Origin: Fundidesulfovibrio soli
Lineage (GTDB): Bacteria > Desulfobacterota > Desulfovibrionia > Desulfovibrionales > Desulfovibrionaceae
NCBI RefSeq assembly: GCF_022808695.1
Contig: NZ_JAKZKW010000003.1
Coordinates: forward strand, 62,001-126,000
Length of the DNA stretch: 64,000 nt
Direction of reading: 5' to 3'
In this document: positions 1-11,800 of the stretch, in pieces
Layout: each line of letters starts with the position of its first letter
How positions within the stretch are numbered: the stretch's first letter is position 1
Program-made: the position numbers and the translations under genes
The notes under the pieces: model-generated
Databases searched by the model: none
Told to the model about the DNA's origin: nothing
The model's input: the letters and a program-made list of their open reading frames with translations, nothing else

Positions 1-297
1 GTCGATGAGGCGGCCGTCCTTGCGCCTGCGCGTGGTCTCCATGGTGGCAGGGCGGCCCGGCGCGACGGTGCGGTCCAGGGCGGCCAGCTCGCTGCTCCGG
101 TCCTCCGGGATGACCAGCCCGCGCAGCGACCTGCCTTCGATCTCCCCCTTGGAAAAGCCGAAAAGCCGTTCGAAGGCCGCGTTCACGAGGATCGCCGTGT
201 CGCTTGCGTCCATCAGGCAGGCCGCGATGGGAACGTGGGCGAAGAAGGCCTTGAAGTGGGTCAGGCTGGCTGTTGGGTCGCTGTCTGGCTGATGCAT
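1..297 (-). CDS. PAS-domain protein, N-terminal part (runs off the window)
   Basis: The frame is open from an ATG at 297 to the window edge and gives 99 residues. It contains a typical PAS core: a hydrophobic VPIAACLMD strand, then NAAFERLFGFSKGEIEGRS and a following RRKDGRLID segment. Such N-terminal PAS domains usually belong to sensor kinases, diguanylate cyclases or sigma-54 regulators, but the output domain lies outside the window. A weak GGGAA stands before the ATG. The gene is divergent from the usp operon. A frame on the opposite strand over the same bases looks like a shadow. Confidence 0.8.
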   Translation of the reverse strand, partial: MHQPDSDPTASLTHFKAFFAHVPIAACLMDASDTAILVNAAFERLFGFSKGEIEGRSLRGLVIPEDRSSELAALDRTVAPGRPATMETTRRRKDGRLID

Positions 298-391
298 CGT
301 CGTTCCCGGGTGTCTGCGTGACGCGATTGTAACGCGATGCCACCCAAAAGCAAAGATTAACATTTCTGTGAAAGATAGCCGGATGGCCGAG

Positions 392-432
392 GGTGCCAAC
401 GGGCGTTGGCACCTTCAGGCCGCCCGTTGGCA
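392..432. promoter_or_regulatory. Inverted repeat, candidate enhancer (UAS) for a sigma-54 activator
   Basis: A perfect 10-bp inverted repeat, GGTGCCAACG then GG then CGTTGGCACC, lies at 392-413. A partial third arm, CGCCCGTTGGCA, follows at 421-432. It sits about 85 bp upstream of the sigma-54 promoter, a normal distance for an enhancer-binding protein. That the regulator at 5569-7002 binds here is inference. Confidence 0.55.
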
Positions 433-495
433 GCCTCCGTCGACCATATTCAGAAAAATATGAATGATTAAAGTATATTATGTTTTGAACCCTGT

Positions 496-511
496 TGGTA
501 CGGCGGTTGCT
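496..511 (+). promoter_or_regulatory. Sigma-54 (RpoN) promoter of the usp operon
   Basis: TGGTACG-N4-TTGCT has the invariant GG (497-498) and GC (509-510) at the correct spacing of the -24/-12 class. The first gene starts about 80 bp downstream. Confidence 0.8.
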
Positions 512-608
512 ATTACGAATGGCCCGGCTACGGCGCAATGCGCACGGATGGTTGGCCCTGACATCAGGGCCCCCGGGTAAGGCATAAACCGCAAGTGGAG
601 GTTCGTTG

Positions 609-1031
609 ATGAACGTGCTTGTTGCTCACGACGGCTCAGCCCTGGCCGACAAGGCCCTGGAAGCCGGAGCGGACCTGGCGGCCGCCAGCGGCGGTGTGCT
701 CACCATCGTCACCGTGGTGCCCGATCTCTGCCTTTCCACCGAGGAACTCTCCGAGCAGGAGTGCGACGTTGTGGCGGGCAGCCTGGCGGCAGAGGCCAGG
801 GGACGGATGGCGAAGGTTTCCAATGCGTTGGACACCAGCTCCGTCAAGGCCGGGGTCGTCATCAAGTACGGCCGGCCTGCGGAGTGCATCGTGGAGGCAG
901 CGGCTGAGGCCGGAGCCGGGCTGATCGTAGTCGGGAGCCAGGGGAAGCACGGGGCGGCGAAGCTGCTCTTGGGCTCCGTCTCCTCGCGCGTGGCGGAACT
1001 GGCGGCCTGCAATGTGTTGATCGTAAAGTAG
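609..1031 (+). CDS. Universal stress protein (UspA family)
   Basis: A compact single-domain Usp of 140 residues. It starts with a strand MNVLVAHDGS, and the C-terminal ATP-binding pattern GSQGKHGAAKLLLGSVSSRV matches the G-2x-G-9x-G(S/T) motif of the nucleotide-binding Usp type. Two ATGs are adjacent (606 and 609); GTGGAGG at 595-601 suits the second slightly better, and either gives the same protein. It is the first gene behind the sigma-54 promoter, 13 bp before the transporter gene. A second Usp ends the set, so two Usps frame a membrane pair. The role is likely stress or metabolite-linked modulation of the transporter, which is inference. Confidence 0.9.
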   Translation: MNVLVAHDGSALADKALEAGADLAAASGGVLTIVTVVPDLCLSTEELSEQECDVVAGSLAAEARGRMAKVSNALDTSSVKAGVVIKYGRPAECIVEAAAEAGAGLIVVGSQGKHGAAKLLLGSVSSRVAELAACNVLIVK

Positions 1032-1044
1032 GGAGTCGAACGAA

Positions 1045-2154
1045 ATGGAAGAGAGAGGTTTTCTGGGGAAATTGGCGGCCATAGTGCCCGGCCTGGCCAT
1101 GATGGTCCTGACGCTGTATCTGCTCAAGCAGGTTGTGGAACCCTGGCTGGCCGGGGTGGCAGTGTTCGGGCAGAAGGGCTACATAACCAAGTCCATCGGG
1201 CTCAACTACGTGCTCATGTCCATCCTGGTGGGCATGGCCTACCGCAACCTGCTGTTCAGGGGCCGCATCCCCGACTGGGCGGCCGAGGGCTTCCGCACCA
1301 CCCGCCTGTTCATCAAAACGGGCGTCATCATGCTGGGCTCGCTCTACACCATCCAGAGCCTGGCCAAGGTCGGCGGCTTGGCCATCGCGCTCATCGTGGC
1401 CTTCGTGTTCGGCACCATCTTCTTCGTGATGTGGATGGGCAAGAAGCTCGGCATGGACCGCTCCATGGTGGGCGTCATGGGCGCGGCCTGCGGCGTGTGC
1501 GGCGTCTCCGCCGCCATCGCCACCAGCCCCGGCGTCAAGGCCAAGCCCGCCGAGGTGGCCCTGGCCATCGCCACCATCCTGGGCTTCGGCATCATGTCCA
1601 TGTTCATCACGCCGCCCATCGGGCGCGCCCTGGGCCTCTCGGACTACCAGTTCGGCGCCTGGGTCGGCACCGGCATCCTGAACTCCGGCCAGGTGCTGGC
1701 CACCTGCCTGTCCTTCAACCCGGCCATCGCTCCGGGCACCGCCGTGGCCTACGGCGAAATCTGGAACGTGGTGCGCGTCATCTCCATCCCCTTCGTGGTC
1801 TTCTTCATCACGCTCTGGTACTGGCGCGGCGAAGCCAAGGAAGAGCACATGAGCCTGTGGGGCATCCTGAAGTCCAAATTCCCCATCTTCGTGCTGGGCT
1901 TCTTCGGCATGACGGCCCTTTCCTCCTTCGACATGCTCGGCAAGGAAGGCTCCGAGACGCTGCACATGCTGCGCGACTGGATGGCCTGGATCTTCGGCAT
2001 CGGCATGGTGGGCCTGGGCGCCTACATCGACTTCGGCGAGATCAAGAAGGCGGGCGGCGCCCCCCTCAAGATCGGCGTGGCCGCCGGCACCCTCAAGCTG
2101 GTGCTCTCGCTTGTCATCATCTTGCTGTTCATCGGCAAGGAAGCCTCGTTCTAA
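1045..2154 (+). CDS. YeiH/UPF0324-family membrane transporter (putative sulfate exporter type)
   Basis: A polytopic membrane protein of 369 residues resembling the Cons_hypoth698 (YeiH) family, often named putative sulfate exporters although transport is poorly proven. There are about ten hydrophobic segments. The central glycine- and cysteine-rich stretch MGAACGVCGVSAAIA (about residues 149-163) resembles the conserved core of the family, and GTGILNSGQVLATC is a second conserved re-entrant-like segment. The gene lies between usp and a small biotinyl-like membrane protein, all spaced closely. Substrate is unknown; an anion such as sulfate or sulfite would fit a sulfate reducer. Confidence 0.8.
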   Translation: MEERGFLGKLAAIVPGLAMMVLTLYLLKQVVEPWLAGVAVFGQKGYITKSIGLNYVLMSILVGMAYRNLLFRGRIPDWAAEGFRTTRLFIKTGVIMLGSLYTIQSLAKVGGLAIALIVAFVFGTIFFVMWMGKKLGMDRSMVGVMGAACGVCGVSAAIATSPGVKAKPAEVALAIATILGFGIMSMFITPPIGRALGLSDYQFGAWVGTGILNSGQVLATCLSFNPAIAPGTAVAYGEIWNVVRVISIPFVVFFITLWYWRGEAKEEHMSLWGILKSKFPIFVLGFFGMTALSSFDMLGKEGSETLHMLRDWMAWIFGIGMVGLGAYIDFGEIKKAGGAPLKIGVAAGTLKLVLSLVIILLFIGKEASF

Positions 2155-2167
2155 GAAGGAGCAGCAC

Positions 2168-2566
2168 ATGTCCGCCGAAGATAAGAAGAAAGCACTCACC
2201 GTATTCAAGACCGACAGGCACGAGGACGTGGCCGCCTGCTTCTTCGCAGGCCTGGCCGTGGTGATCGTGCTCAGCTATATGGCCTTCTTCCTGCCCTCCG
2301 TGACCATCAAGGCCCCGGTGGACGGCAAGCTGACTGAGATCAAGGTCAAGGTCGGCGACACCATAGCGGAAGGCCAGCCACTCTACGTCTACGAAACCAA
2401 GAAGAAGAAGTTCGTCCAGGGACAGATGCAGGAAACCGCCGTCACGGAGACGTTCAAGTCCAAGACTCCGGGCAAGGTGCTCTCCCTGAAGCTGGCCGCT
2501 GGTGAGGCGTTCAAGAAGGGCAATGGACTGCTGGTTGTCGAACACGTCAAGGGGACGCTGCCCTAA
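2168..2566 (+). CDS. Membrane-anchored biotinyl/lipoyl-like carrier-domain protein
   Basis: A 132-residue protein. The ATG at 2168 follows AAGGAG at 2155-2160. Residues about 21-42 form one transmembrane helix (AACFFAGLAVVIVLSYMAFF). The rest resembles a biotinyl-lipoyl or HlyD-type barrel: VTIKAPVDGKLTEIKVKVGD and later KTPGKVLSLKLAAGEAFKKG. The expected attachment tetrapeptide (MKM) is absent: the loop reads YVYETKKKKF, so covalent modification is doubtful. Its stop overlaps the start of the next gene (TAATG). An accessory role to the YeiH-type transporter is inferred from position only. Confidence 0.75.
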   Translation: MSAEDKKKALTVFKTDRHEDVAACFFAGLAVVIVLSYMAFFLPSVTIKAPVDGKLTEIKVKVGDTIAEGQPLYVYETKKKKFVQGQMQETAVTETFKSKTPGKVLSLKLAAGEAFKKGNGLLVVEHVKGTLP

Positions 2567-3003
2567 TGCGCATCCTCCTGGCGTTGGACGAATCGACCAG
2601 GGCCATTGACGAGGCCGTGAAGCTCGCCGCCGAACGCGGGGCGGGCCTCACGGCCCTGTTCGTGCAGGACGCCACTTGGCACGACTACCTCGGCAGCGAC
2701 TGGCTCTCCGGCTCCAACGCGCGCGGCGGCTACATCGAGTGGGCCGCCGAGCACGACATGCGGGAAGCTGCCGGGCTGCCCGAAATGTTGCGCGAGAGGA
2801 CGAAAGGCATCGACTTCGAGCTGAAGGTGGCCTCAGGGCGCGTGCCCGAGGAGATCCTCAAGGAGCTGGCCTCGGGAGCGTACGACCTGCTGGTCATGGC
2901 CCAGCCTTTCAGGCGCGGTCTGGAGGTGTTGCGCGACACCGCGGCCGGGCTCGTCCCCAGGCTGCCCTGCTCGCTGTACCTCGTGCGGGCGCAGGACGGC
3001 TGA
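2566..3003 (+). CDS. Universal stress protein-like protein
   Basis: 145 residues that begin MRILLALDESTRAIDEAVKLA and end with a strand YDLLVMAQPFRRGLEV and PCSLYLVRA, which fit the Usp fold. The glycine-rich ATP loop of the first Usp is not evident, so this is probably the non-ATP-binding type. The start overlaps the previous stop by one base, so the two are translationally coupled. The sensor kinase gene begins 83 bp downstream. Confidence 0.8.
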   Translation: MRILLALDESTRAIDEAVKLAAERGAGLTALFVQDATWHDYLGSDWLSGSNARGGYIEWAAEHDMREAAGLPEMLRERTKGIDFELKVASGRVPEEILKELASGAYDLLVMAQPFRRGLEVLRDTAAGLVPRLPCSLYLVRAQDG

Positions 3004-3086
3004 ACCTGTTTCCGGCGCTTCGCGGCGGACCGGCCCCCCCGCGTCGCCGCGACGCGCCGCGTTGACAGGGGTGCGCGCCGGGCCCT

Positions 3087-5568
3087 ATGTCTGACGCGTC
3101 GGCGCGTGCCCCCCATCCTTTCACCCCCGTGGCGTCCAGAGTGAAACAGGCCAGACTCCAGACCCGTCTCTCCCTGCGGCTGCTGGCCGTGCTGCTGGGC
3201 ATCGGCCTGGTGTTCGGCCTTTCGCTCAACCACTACCTGCGCGTGCTGCTGGAGACCGAGGTCTCCGACAAAGCCAGCATCGTGCTCTCCAACGTGGTGG
3301 CCATCCAGTCCTACGTGCGCGAGACCCTTCGCCCCACCATGTACGGCGTGCTGCCGCCCGAATCCTTCGTGATCGAGGCCATGTCCACATCCTATGTGAC
3401 CCGCAGGGTCATGTCGGACTACAACGCCGCCAAGGAGTCCTTCATCTACCGCCGGGTGGCCCTGGACCCCCGCAACCCCGAATACGGGGCCGACGAGCGG
3501 GAGAGCGAACTCATCGCCCACTTCCGGGACAACCCGCAGGAGACCCAGATCAGCCGCTATTACCGGAAGAACGGCGAGGAATTCTTCATCATGGCCCGGC
3601 CCGTGACCTTCGACGAATCCTGCCTGTCCTGCCACGGCAAGCCCGAGGACGCCCCGCGCGTTCTTCTGGATCGCTACGGATCGGAGCGGGGTTTCGGCCG
3701 CAAGGACGGCGAGATCGCTGGCCTGGACAGCATCACTATGCCCGTGGAGGCCGAAGCCGGGGCCATCAACCGGGCCATGGTGAACTTCATCCTGTTCTTC
3801 GCGTTCGGCACCATGCTGATCATGGGCCTGAACCACTTCTTTTTCGACAGGATGATGGTGCTCAACATAGGCAGGCTGGCCGCCGCCATGCGCTCCAGGT
3901 TCCCCGCCGAGGCAGGGCGCGCGCTGGACGGCCCTAAGCGCGACGGGAGCGACGAGATCGAGGGCATGGTGGAGGACATGGAGCGCTTCGCCGACCACCT
4001 GCGCGATGCCCGCGAGCAGCTGCGCGACTACGCCGCCAACCTGGAGGCCAAGGTGGACGAACGCACAGCCGAAGCCCGCCAGGAGGCCCAGGCCCGCCAG
4101 GCCGACGTCAAACTGTTCCTGTATGTGCTGGAGCTTTTCGCCAAAGGCGAGGACCGCAACGCCCTGCTGGACAAGGCCCTGGCGGCCGCCGCGCGGCGCT
4201 TCGGCGCGATCGCGGCGGAGTTCGTCTGCTTCTATTCCATGAACGCCCGCGTCTGGCCCGCGGACTGCTCGATGCCCGCCCTGGAGAGCGCCATGCGCAC
4301 GCCCCTGCTGGACGGGGAGGGCGTCTTCCTCGGGCGGGAGGCCATGGTGCCCGTGCAGTCCGCCAGCGCGGTGCGCGGCGCGTTGTGCCTGCGCTTCGGC
4401 TCGGATGCCCAGCTGCCCCCGCAGGAGCGCGAGGTGCTCGGGGCCATGGGCAGGCAGTTGGGCATGGCCCTGGAGAACCTGGAGGCCATGGAGAGCCTGC
4501 TCAGGCGCAAGGCCGTGCTGGAGTCAATCTTCGAGGGCATCGCGGACCCGCTGTTCCTGCTTGGCCCCACCGGCGAAGTGCTCCACGCCAACGAGAGCGC
4601 CCTCAAACTCCTGGAGGAGTGCCGTGCCCTCGAGGCCCCGTCGCCCGGCGGGGAGCCGGGGGAGGGGACCCTGGGCCTGCCCGCCCTGGCCGCCCAGGTT
4701 TCGGGCGCCGTCGACGCCGGCGAGGGCGGGGCGCCCTCCATCGAGAGCGAAGCCTTGCTGCCCGGCGGGCGCTCCCTCCGCCTGCGGGCCTACCCGGTGA
4801 GCGGGCTGGCCGGGAGCGGCCGGGCCATCGTCTACGCCCGGGACAACACCGTGGAAAAGACCATGCTGGCCAAGCTCCAGCAGAGCGAGAAGGCCACGGC
4901 CGTGGGCATGCTGGCAGCCGGCATGGCGCACGAGATCAACAACCCCCTGGGCGTGATCCTGTGCTACGCGCGCATCCTCTGGGACGACGGCCAGAGCCCC
5001 CAGGCCCCCGACCTGGACATCATCATCCGCCACACCCTGCAGGCCCGCAAGGTGCTCGAGGATCTGCTGCGCTTCGCCCGGCCCAAGCCCGAGTCCCTGG
5101 AGGACGTCAACCTGGCCGACGCGGTGGAGTTCCTGGCCCGGGTGTTCAGGGGCAAGGCCAGCCGGGCCAACCTCTCCATCGTCACGGACCTCCCGCCGGA
5201 TCTGCCACCGGTGCGGGCCAACAGCTCCTCCCTGGAGCAGATACTCACCAACCTCATGCTCAACGCCATGGACGCCCTGGAGGAACAGGGCCAGGAGGAG
5301 CCGGGGCTCATCCACGTGAGCGCGCGCACCGGGCCGGACGGCTCCGAGGTGCTGCTCACCGTTCGCGACAACGGGCCGGGCATCCCCCCCGATTACGCGG
5401 GCCGCATATTCGACCCCTTCTTCACCACCAAGAACGTGGGCAAAGGCACGGGCCTGGGCCTTTCCGTGGTCTACGGCCTCGTGCGGGACCTGGGCGGGCA
5501 CATCGATGTGCGCAGCGAGGGCGGGGCGGTGTTCACCGTGGGCCTGCCCGTATCCAAGGACATCGCAG

Positions 5569-5576
<8 letters not shown>
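3087..5576 (+). CDS. Sensor histidine kinase with periplasmic heme-motif (DUF3365/Tll0287-like) domain
   Basis: 829 residues. Order: transmembrane helix at about 30-50; an extracytoplasmic domain with a CxxCH site (C179, C182, H183) in the setting DESCLSCHGKP, typical of DUF3365-type sensors; a second helix at about 231-252; a HAMP-like linker and coiled coil; a GAF-like and a PAS-like region; then HisKA with AAGMAHEINNPLG (phospho-accepting H615) and the ATPase with NLMLNAMDAL, DNGPGIPPDYAGRIFDP and GTGLGLSVV. The CxxCH suggests covalent heme c and redox or gas sensing (inference). Its stop overlaps the start of the response regulator, so the pair forms a two-component system. Confidence 0.92.
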
Positions 5577-7002
<1,426 letters not shown>

Positions 7003-7034
7003 GCCTTAGCTGCCAGCAGCAAATGTCGATTCTT

Positions 7035-7159
7035 GCAGCCTGTTCAAAAAGCTCGCTGGCAAGGCGCACGAAAAAGTCAATGCCGATGCGTATTTGGCAT
7101 GCGCGAGGGTTTGATTTTTTCGGGGCAACGCAGCCAGCGGGAATTTTTCAACAGGCTGC
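7035..7159. repeat. Dispersed hairpin element, copy 1 (convergent gene junction)
   Basis: The outer arms GCAGCCTGTTCAAAAA (7035-7050) and TTTTTCAACAGGCTGC (7144-7159) pair with one mismatch. Pairing continues inward through CGCTGGC / GCCAGCG and through GAAAAAGTCAA / TTGATTTTTTC. A conserved core GCCGATGCGTAT (from 7082) sits at the tip. The element fills the gap between two converging genes and may act as a bidirectional terminator. A related copy is at about 52851-52942. Confidence 0.75.
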
Positions 7160-8820
7160 TACAGCCGCACCAGCAGCGCGCCCAGCAGGGTCAGCAGGAC
7201 GTTGGCCAGCGTGTAGGTGCCCGCGTAGCCCAGCGAGGGCAGGGTGCTGCGCGCCGCCTGCGTGACCACCTTGAGCCCGGGCGTGGAGGTCATGGCCCCG
7301 GCCATTGCCCCGAAGAGCAGGGCGTAGTTCATGCGCAGCACCAGGCGCCCGAAGGCCACCCCGCCGAACAGGCTCACCGCCGCGATGGCCGCGCCGCTGA
7401 TGAGCAGCTCCGGCCCCATGGTCAGCATGGCCTCCAGCACGCCCTGGCCCGCCTTGAGGCCCACGCAGGCCATGAAGAACATCAGCCCCAGCTCCGAGAT
7501 GATCCATCTGGCCGCCGGGGGCACCCGCCCGAACGTGGGAGAGATCGAGCGCGAATAGCCGAAGATCAGGCCCATCACCAGAAGCCCCCCGGCCTGCCCC
7601 AGCCCCACCGTCACGTCGCCAAGCTTGAACTTCACCGCCCCCAGGCCCAGGCCCAGGGCCACGCCGATCACGAAGGCGATGAGGTCCGTCTCGATGACGG
7701 TGCGCTCCACGAAGCCCAGGGCCTTGACCACCGCGTCCAGGCGGTGGCGCAGCCCGGCCACGGTGAGCAGGTCGCCCTTTTCCAGCACGATCTCGGGCCT
7801 GGGCGCGATGGGGATGTGCGAGCGCACCAGGCGCGTGGGCGTGCAGCCCTGGCGGGGGATCACCGTGAGCTCGCCCAGGCTGCGCCCCGCGGCGTCGTCG
7901 TTGGCGATGATGATGTCCACGGTGTCGATGGAGTCCGAGAGCAGGTCCAGGTCGATGACCTCGGGCCCGATGCGATCGGCCATGAGGGGCACGCGGTCCA
8001 CCGGGACGGAGAGGGCCACCACGTCGCCCTCGGCCAGGGCCATGCCCGGCTCGGGCTGGAACACCGCGCCCTCGCGCTTCACTGCCTGGAGCACGCAGTG
8101 CCCGCCCCGGCAAAGGTCGGAGCTCTCGAAGGAGTGGCCCGCCACCTCTGCGCGGCGCACCTCGAAGGCGCGCAACTGCGGCGGGGGGGAGGCCTGCTCC
8201 TGGGTATCGAGGGTGTCCTCGCGGTAGCGCCGCTCCCGGGAGAGGGACATGGCCTCCTGGGCAAGGTCCACCCGCAGGAGCATGGGCGCGTAGCGCATCA
8301 GGGCCAGCACGCTGAACAGGCCCACCATGTAGGCCAGGGGATAGGCCGAGCCCATGCGCACCAGGGCCGGGCCGGAGTTGGGGTCGGCCTGGCGCAGTGC
8401 CTCTTGCGCGGCGGCAAGGGTGGGGGAGCTGGTAAGCGTGCCCGCCATCAGGCCCGCCGCCGTGGGGGAGGAGAAGCCGAACACATGCCCCAGGCCGTAG
8501 GCCGTGCCCGCGGCCAGCAGGCCCACCGTGACAGTGAGGGCCATGTAGCGCGGCCCGTCTGCCAGGAAGATGTTGAAGAAGCGCGGCCCGGCCGTGATGC
8601 CGATGGAGTAGATGAACAGGATGAAGCCGATCTCCTGGAGCATGGGCGGGGCCTGGAAGCCGTAGTGGCCGAAGACCATGCCCGCCACCATGACCCCCAC
8701 CGGGGCGGAGAGCTGGATATGCCACAGCGATACCCGGCTCAGGCCGTAGCCGCAGGCCAGAACGACGAAGAAGAGCAGCATGGGCTGCTCAAGAAGAAGC
8801 GCGGCTAGGTCGATGGTCAT
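7159..8820 (-). CDS. AspT/YidE-type transporter (aspartate:alanine exchanger family)
   Basis: 553 residues with the symmetrical layout of the AAE family: about five membrane helices, a central cytosolic pair of TrkA-C/RCK-C-like domains (about 200-370, for example LRAFEVRRAEVAGHSF and LGELTVIPRQGC), then about five more helices. Each half has a conserved glycine-rich core, such as TAAGLMAGTLTSSPTLAAAQ in the first and GAMAGAMTSTPGLKVV in the second. Family members exchange amino or other organic acids; the substrate here is unknown. It lies 25 bp after the large membrane protein gene and its 3' end touches a hairpin element. Confidence 0.85.
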   Translation of the reverse strand: MTIDLAALLLEQPMLLFFVVLACGYGLSRVSLWHIQLSAPVGVMVAGMVFGHYGFQAPPMLQEIGFILFIYSIGITAGPRFFNIFLADGPRYMALTVTVGLLAAGTAYGLGHVFGFSSPTAAGLMAGTLTSSPTLAAAQEALRQADPNSGPALVRMGSAYPLAYMVGLFSVLALMRYAPMLLRVDLAQEAMSLSRERRYREDTLDTQEQASPPPQLRAFEVRRAEVAGHSFESSDLCRGGHCVLQAVKREGAVFQPEPGMALAEGDVVALSVPVDRVPLMADRIGPEVIDLDLLSDSIDTVDIIIANDDAAGRSLGELTVIPRQGCTPTRLVRSHIPIAPRPEIVLEKGDLLTVAGLRHRLDAVVKALGFVERTVIETDLIAFVIGVALGLGLGAVKFKLGDVTVGLGQAGGLLVMGLIFGYSRSISPTFGRVPPAARWIISELGLMFFMACVGLKAGQGVLEAMLTMGPELLISGAAIAAVSLFGGVAFGRLVLRMNYALLFGAMAGAMTSTPGLKVVTQAARSTLPSLGYAGTYTLANVLLTLLGALLVRL

Positions 8821-8845
8821 GATGCTCTCCAGGCCGGCGGCCGGG

Positions 8846-11800
8846 TCAGGCCTGCCGGGCGGCCTTGTCTTGCGCCTCGAGGCGCTGCCCCTGGGCGCCT
8901 ATCGGGTCCTGGAGCTGGGCCAGGCGCTGCACGGCGTCCAGGTAGCCGTCGGCGTATTCCAGGTAGAAGGCCAACCCCTTGGAGAAGTTCTTGCCCACAA
9001 GCCCGTCCAGGAACAGCTGGCTGATCTCCCGCTTGCACAGCAGCACATAGTGGGAGGAGATGAACACCTGCCTGGTTTGCGGGTCCAGCTCCTTCATGGT
9101 GCGGGCCAGCGCCCCGCGCGCCCTGGGCTGGTACATCCAGAAATACAGGAAGTCCAGTGAGTTGACGATGATGGCGTTGGCAAGCTCGGGCTGCTCGCGG
9201 ATGAGCTCCTCCACGAAACGCTTGGGGTCGGCCAGCATCTGGAGCACGTCCCGCCGGGGGTAGAGCATCTCCAGGCGCTCGTGGACCGCCATGACCTGGC
9301 GCAGCTTGGCGGAGTAGTCTCGCAGGCGCTGGAGCATGTTGTTGCCCCGGTCGGCCAGGCCCTCGATCACCGCGGCCACGCTGTCCGAGGCCAGCTTGGA
9401 GATCACCGCCGCCCACTGCTGCAGGATGGCCGCCGCGCCCGGCTCTCCGGCCAGGGTCAGGAACCATCCCACCGTGGCGCTGAAGAGCATGGCCAGGGGG
9501 ATGGAGAGCACGCTCCTCAAAAGGTTCCAGAACGCGGCCGAGCGGGGCAGGCCCCTGAAGAGGTTGTGGGTGCAGATGTAGCTGCCGTTGACGAAGGCCA
9601 TGATGGCGTAGACCGCCGTGGGGTTGGTGCCCACGGTGATGCCGAAGGTTTCCTCCAGGAGGAGCGTCTTCACGAAGAAGTCCAGCAGCGGCACGGAGAA
9701 GCCGGTGTAGAACAGGGAGTCGGAGAGCCTGCTCCAGCTCACGTAGTCGTTCCACTTGAGCAGGGGCGTGCGCGAAAGCCCGCCTCCACCCAGCACGGAC
9801 TGGATCACGTTGCGCACTCCGGTGATGCCAAACCAGATCAGGGCTCCGAAATACTTGAGCAGCCACCAGTCCTTCGTGAACAGGAAGGCCAGGAACGCGG
9901 GGATGAAGCCGCAGAGCACCTTGAGCAGGTTCTTGAGGCTGTTGTTCAGGTAGGCAGGGCCGGGCAGGCTGCGCCGGGCGGATTCCCGCCGGGGGGCCAG
10001 GCTCAGGTTGTTGCCGCAGTCCTTCTTGGTGCCGCCGAGGATGGAGATGTTGCTTTCGCCCCTGGGCACCGGGTGGAAATCACGGTAGCGGAACTCCCGC
10101 TGGGCCTTGTAGCCCAGGAAGCGCAGGGAGTCGCGGCGCCGGGCCAGGGCGTAGAGCGTGTTCAGCCAGGGGTGCGAACTCTCGCGCGGCTCGAACACCA
10201 GGTGCGGCTCCATGGTCATCCCCACGGTCATGATCCGGCCCGTGGATTCCTTGTTGCGGCGCAGCTCGGCCTGTGCGGAGGGCGGCAGCGTCTGGTCGGC
10301 CACGAGGCCCATGCCGAAGCCCCGGCAGGACTGCCCGGTGGAGTCGGTGCCGATGGAGGTGCGCAGGGGCCTGCTGCGATAGTGGGCGTGGAAGGAGGAG
10401 ACGTTCTCCAGAATGCGCCAGAGGTTGGCCGTCGTGGCGGCGGCCTCGGGCGAGCCGTCGGCTTCCAGGGCCCCGAGCCGGGCCATGATCCAGTGCTTGA
10501 GCGCGATGGCGCTGGGGTTGTTGATGACCTGGAGCAGGTTGGCGATGCCTGGGGCGTCCTCCACGAGTCCGAGGCTCACGTTCTTGAGGTTCACCACTTC
10601 CAGGTGGGTGATGCGCCCGCCGCAATCCGCCAGGATCTCCAGCACGGAATCGGGGCTCAGCCCGCAGAGGTTCAGGATGAAGCGGTTGCCTACGCGCAAC
10701 GCTCCCACGGCGTCCAACAGGCTCACGGGCGTGTGCAGCGGACAGTAGATGGCCGGATGTTCGCATGCGCCGTTTTCGTGGCGCAGGGGGGAGACGAACT
10801 GCTCCAGGTAGTCGTCCGTGACGGCCTCGGCGTCCAGAACGTTCATCTCCTCGATGAGGGACTCGATGTGCCGCTGCTCCTCGGCGTCGGCCGAGGCGTG
10901 CTCGGCCTGAAGCTCCTCCACGCGCTTGCGCAGGTGCGGCAGCAGGGCGGCGTGCACGTATTTGCCCAGGTGGTCCAGCGAAGGCTGGCCCGCGCCCACG
11001 GAGGTGAAGAAGCCCTCCACGTCCAGGGGCTGCATGGCGAGGCCGAAATAGGCGTTGAAATCGGGCAGCACGGATTCGTTGAACTCGCGCAGCACGCCCA
11101 GCAGCTGCTCCTGCTGCAGAAGCGAGAGCTGCCGCCCCTGCTGCATGAAGGCCTCGATCTCCGGCTCGCGCAGGAAATCCACGAACTCGCGCTCACCTGC
11201 GAAGCCGCGCGGCACCCAGATGATCTTGGCCTGCCTGGAGCCGTGCCGGGTGGTGAACTCGATGCCCACGCGCACGGTGATGCCCATGATCTCGGCGGCG
11301 GCCAGCAGCTCCTCGGCCACGTCGGGCTGCACGAAGTTGTAGTAGATCACCGTCAGGTGGCGGATGCCCTTGATCCAGGCGTCCATGATCAGGTGCGTGG
11401 CGGACTTGCGCCCCTTTGTGTTGGCGTCGTGGACGTGGTTGTCGAAGCAGAGCTGGACCCAGTCCTCGGGCATGAGCAGCAGGTGGTAGCGCTTGAGCAG
11501 CCGGGCGATGATGCGGGCCTTGCCCGTGGCGGCCATGCGGAAGTCGTGGGCCAGCTCCAGCTGGCGCTGGGGGTCGCGTTCGCGCACCAGCTCCTTCATC
11601 ACCTGCATGAGCACGCGGGCGGTGTTGCGCCGCAGGTAGGTGACGGAAGCGTTCATCACCTCGTCATGCAGGGCGCGCAGGGCCACGATGCGGTCGTGCG
11701 CCTTGCCGATCTCCAGTGAGCCGAGAAGGTTGGCCGCGGCGTAGGCTATGCGCAGCCCCTGGGAGGCGGCCAGCTCCTTGATGCCCCTGGGGTGCAGGTA

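Noticed and set aside
862-2208. A 448-codon open frame on the minus strand
   Set aside because: It is antisense to the clearly coding YeiH-type gene. Its composition (runs of His, Glu, Gly, Ala) is what the complement of GC-rich coding DNA gives.
7033-8808. A 591-codon open frame on the plus strand
   Set aside because: Antisense to the AspT-type transporter; it begins inside a repeat element.
9281-11719. An 812-codon open frame on the plus strand
   Set aside because: Antisense to the 1027-residue membrane protein gene, which has a ribosome site, sensible membrane segments and an operon neighbour.
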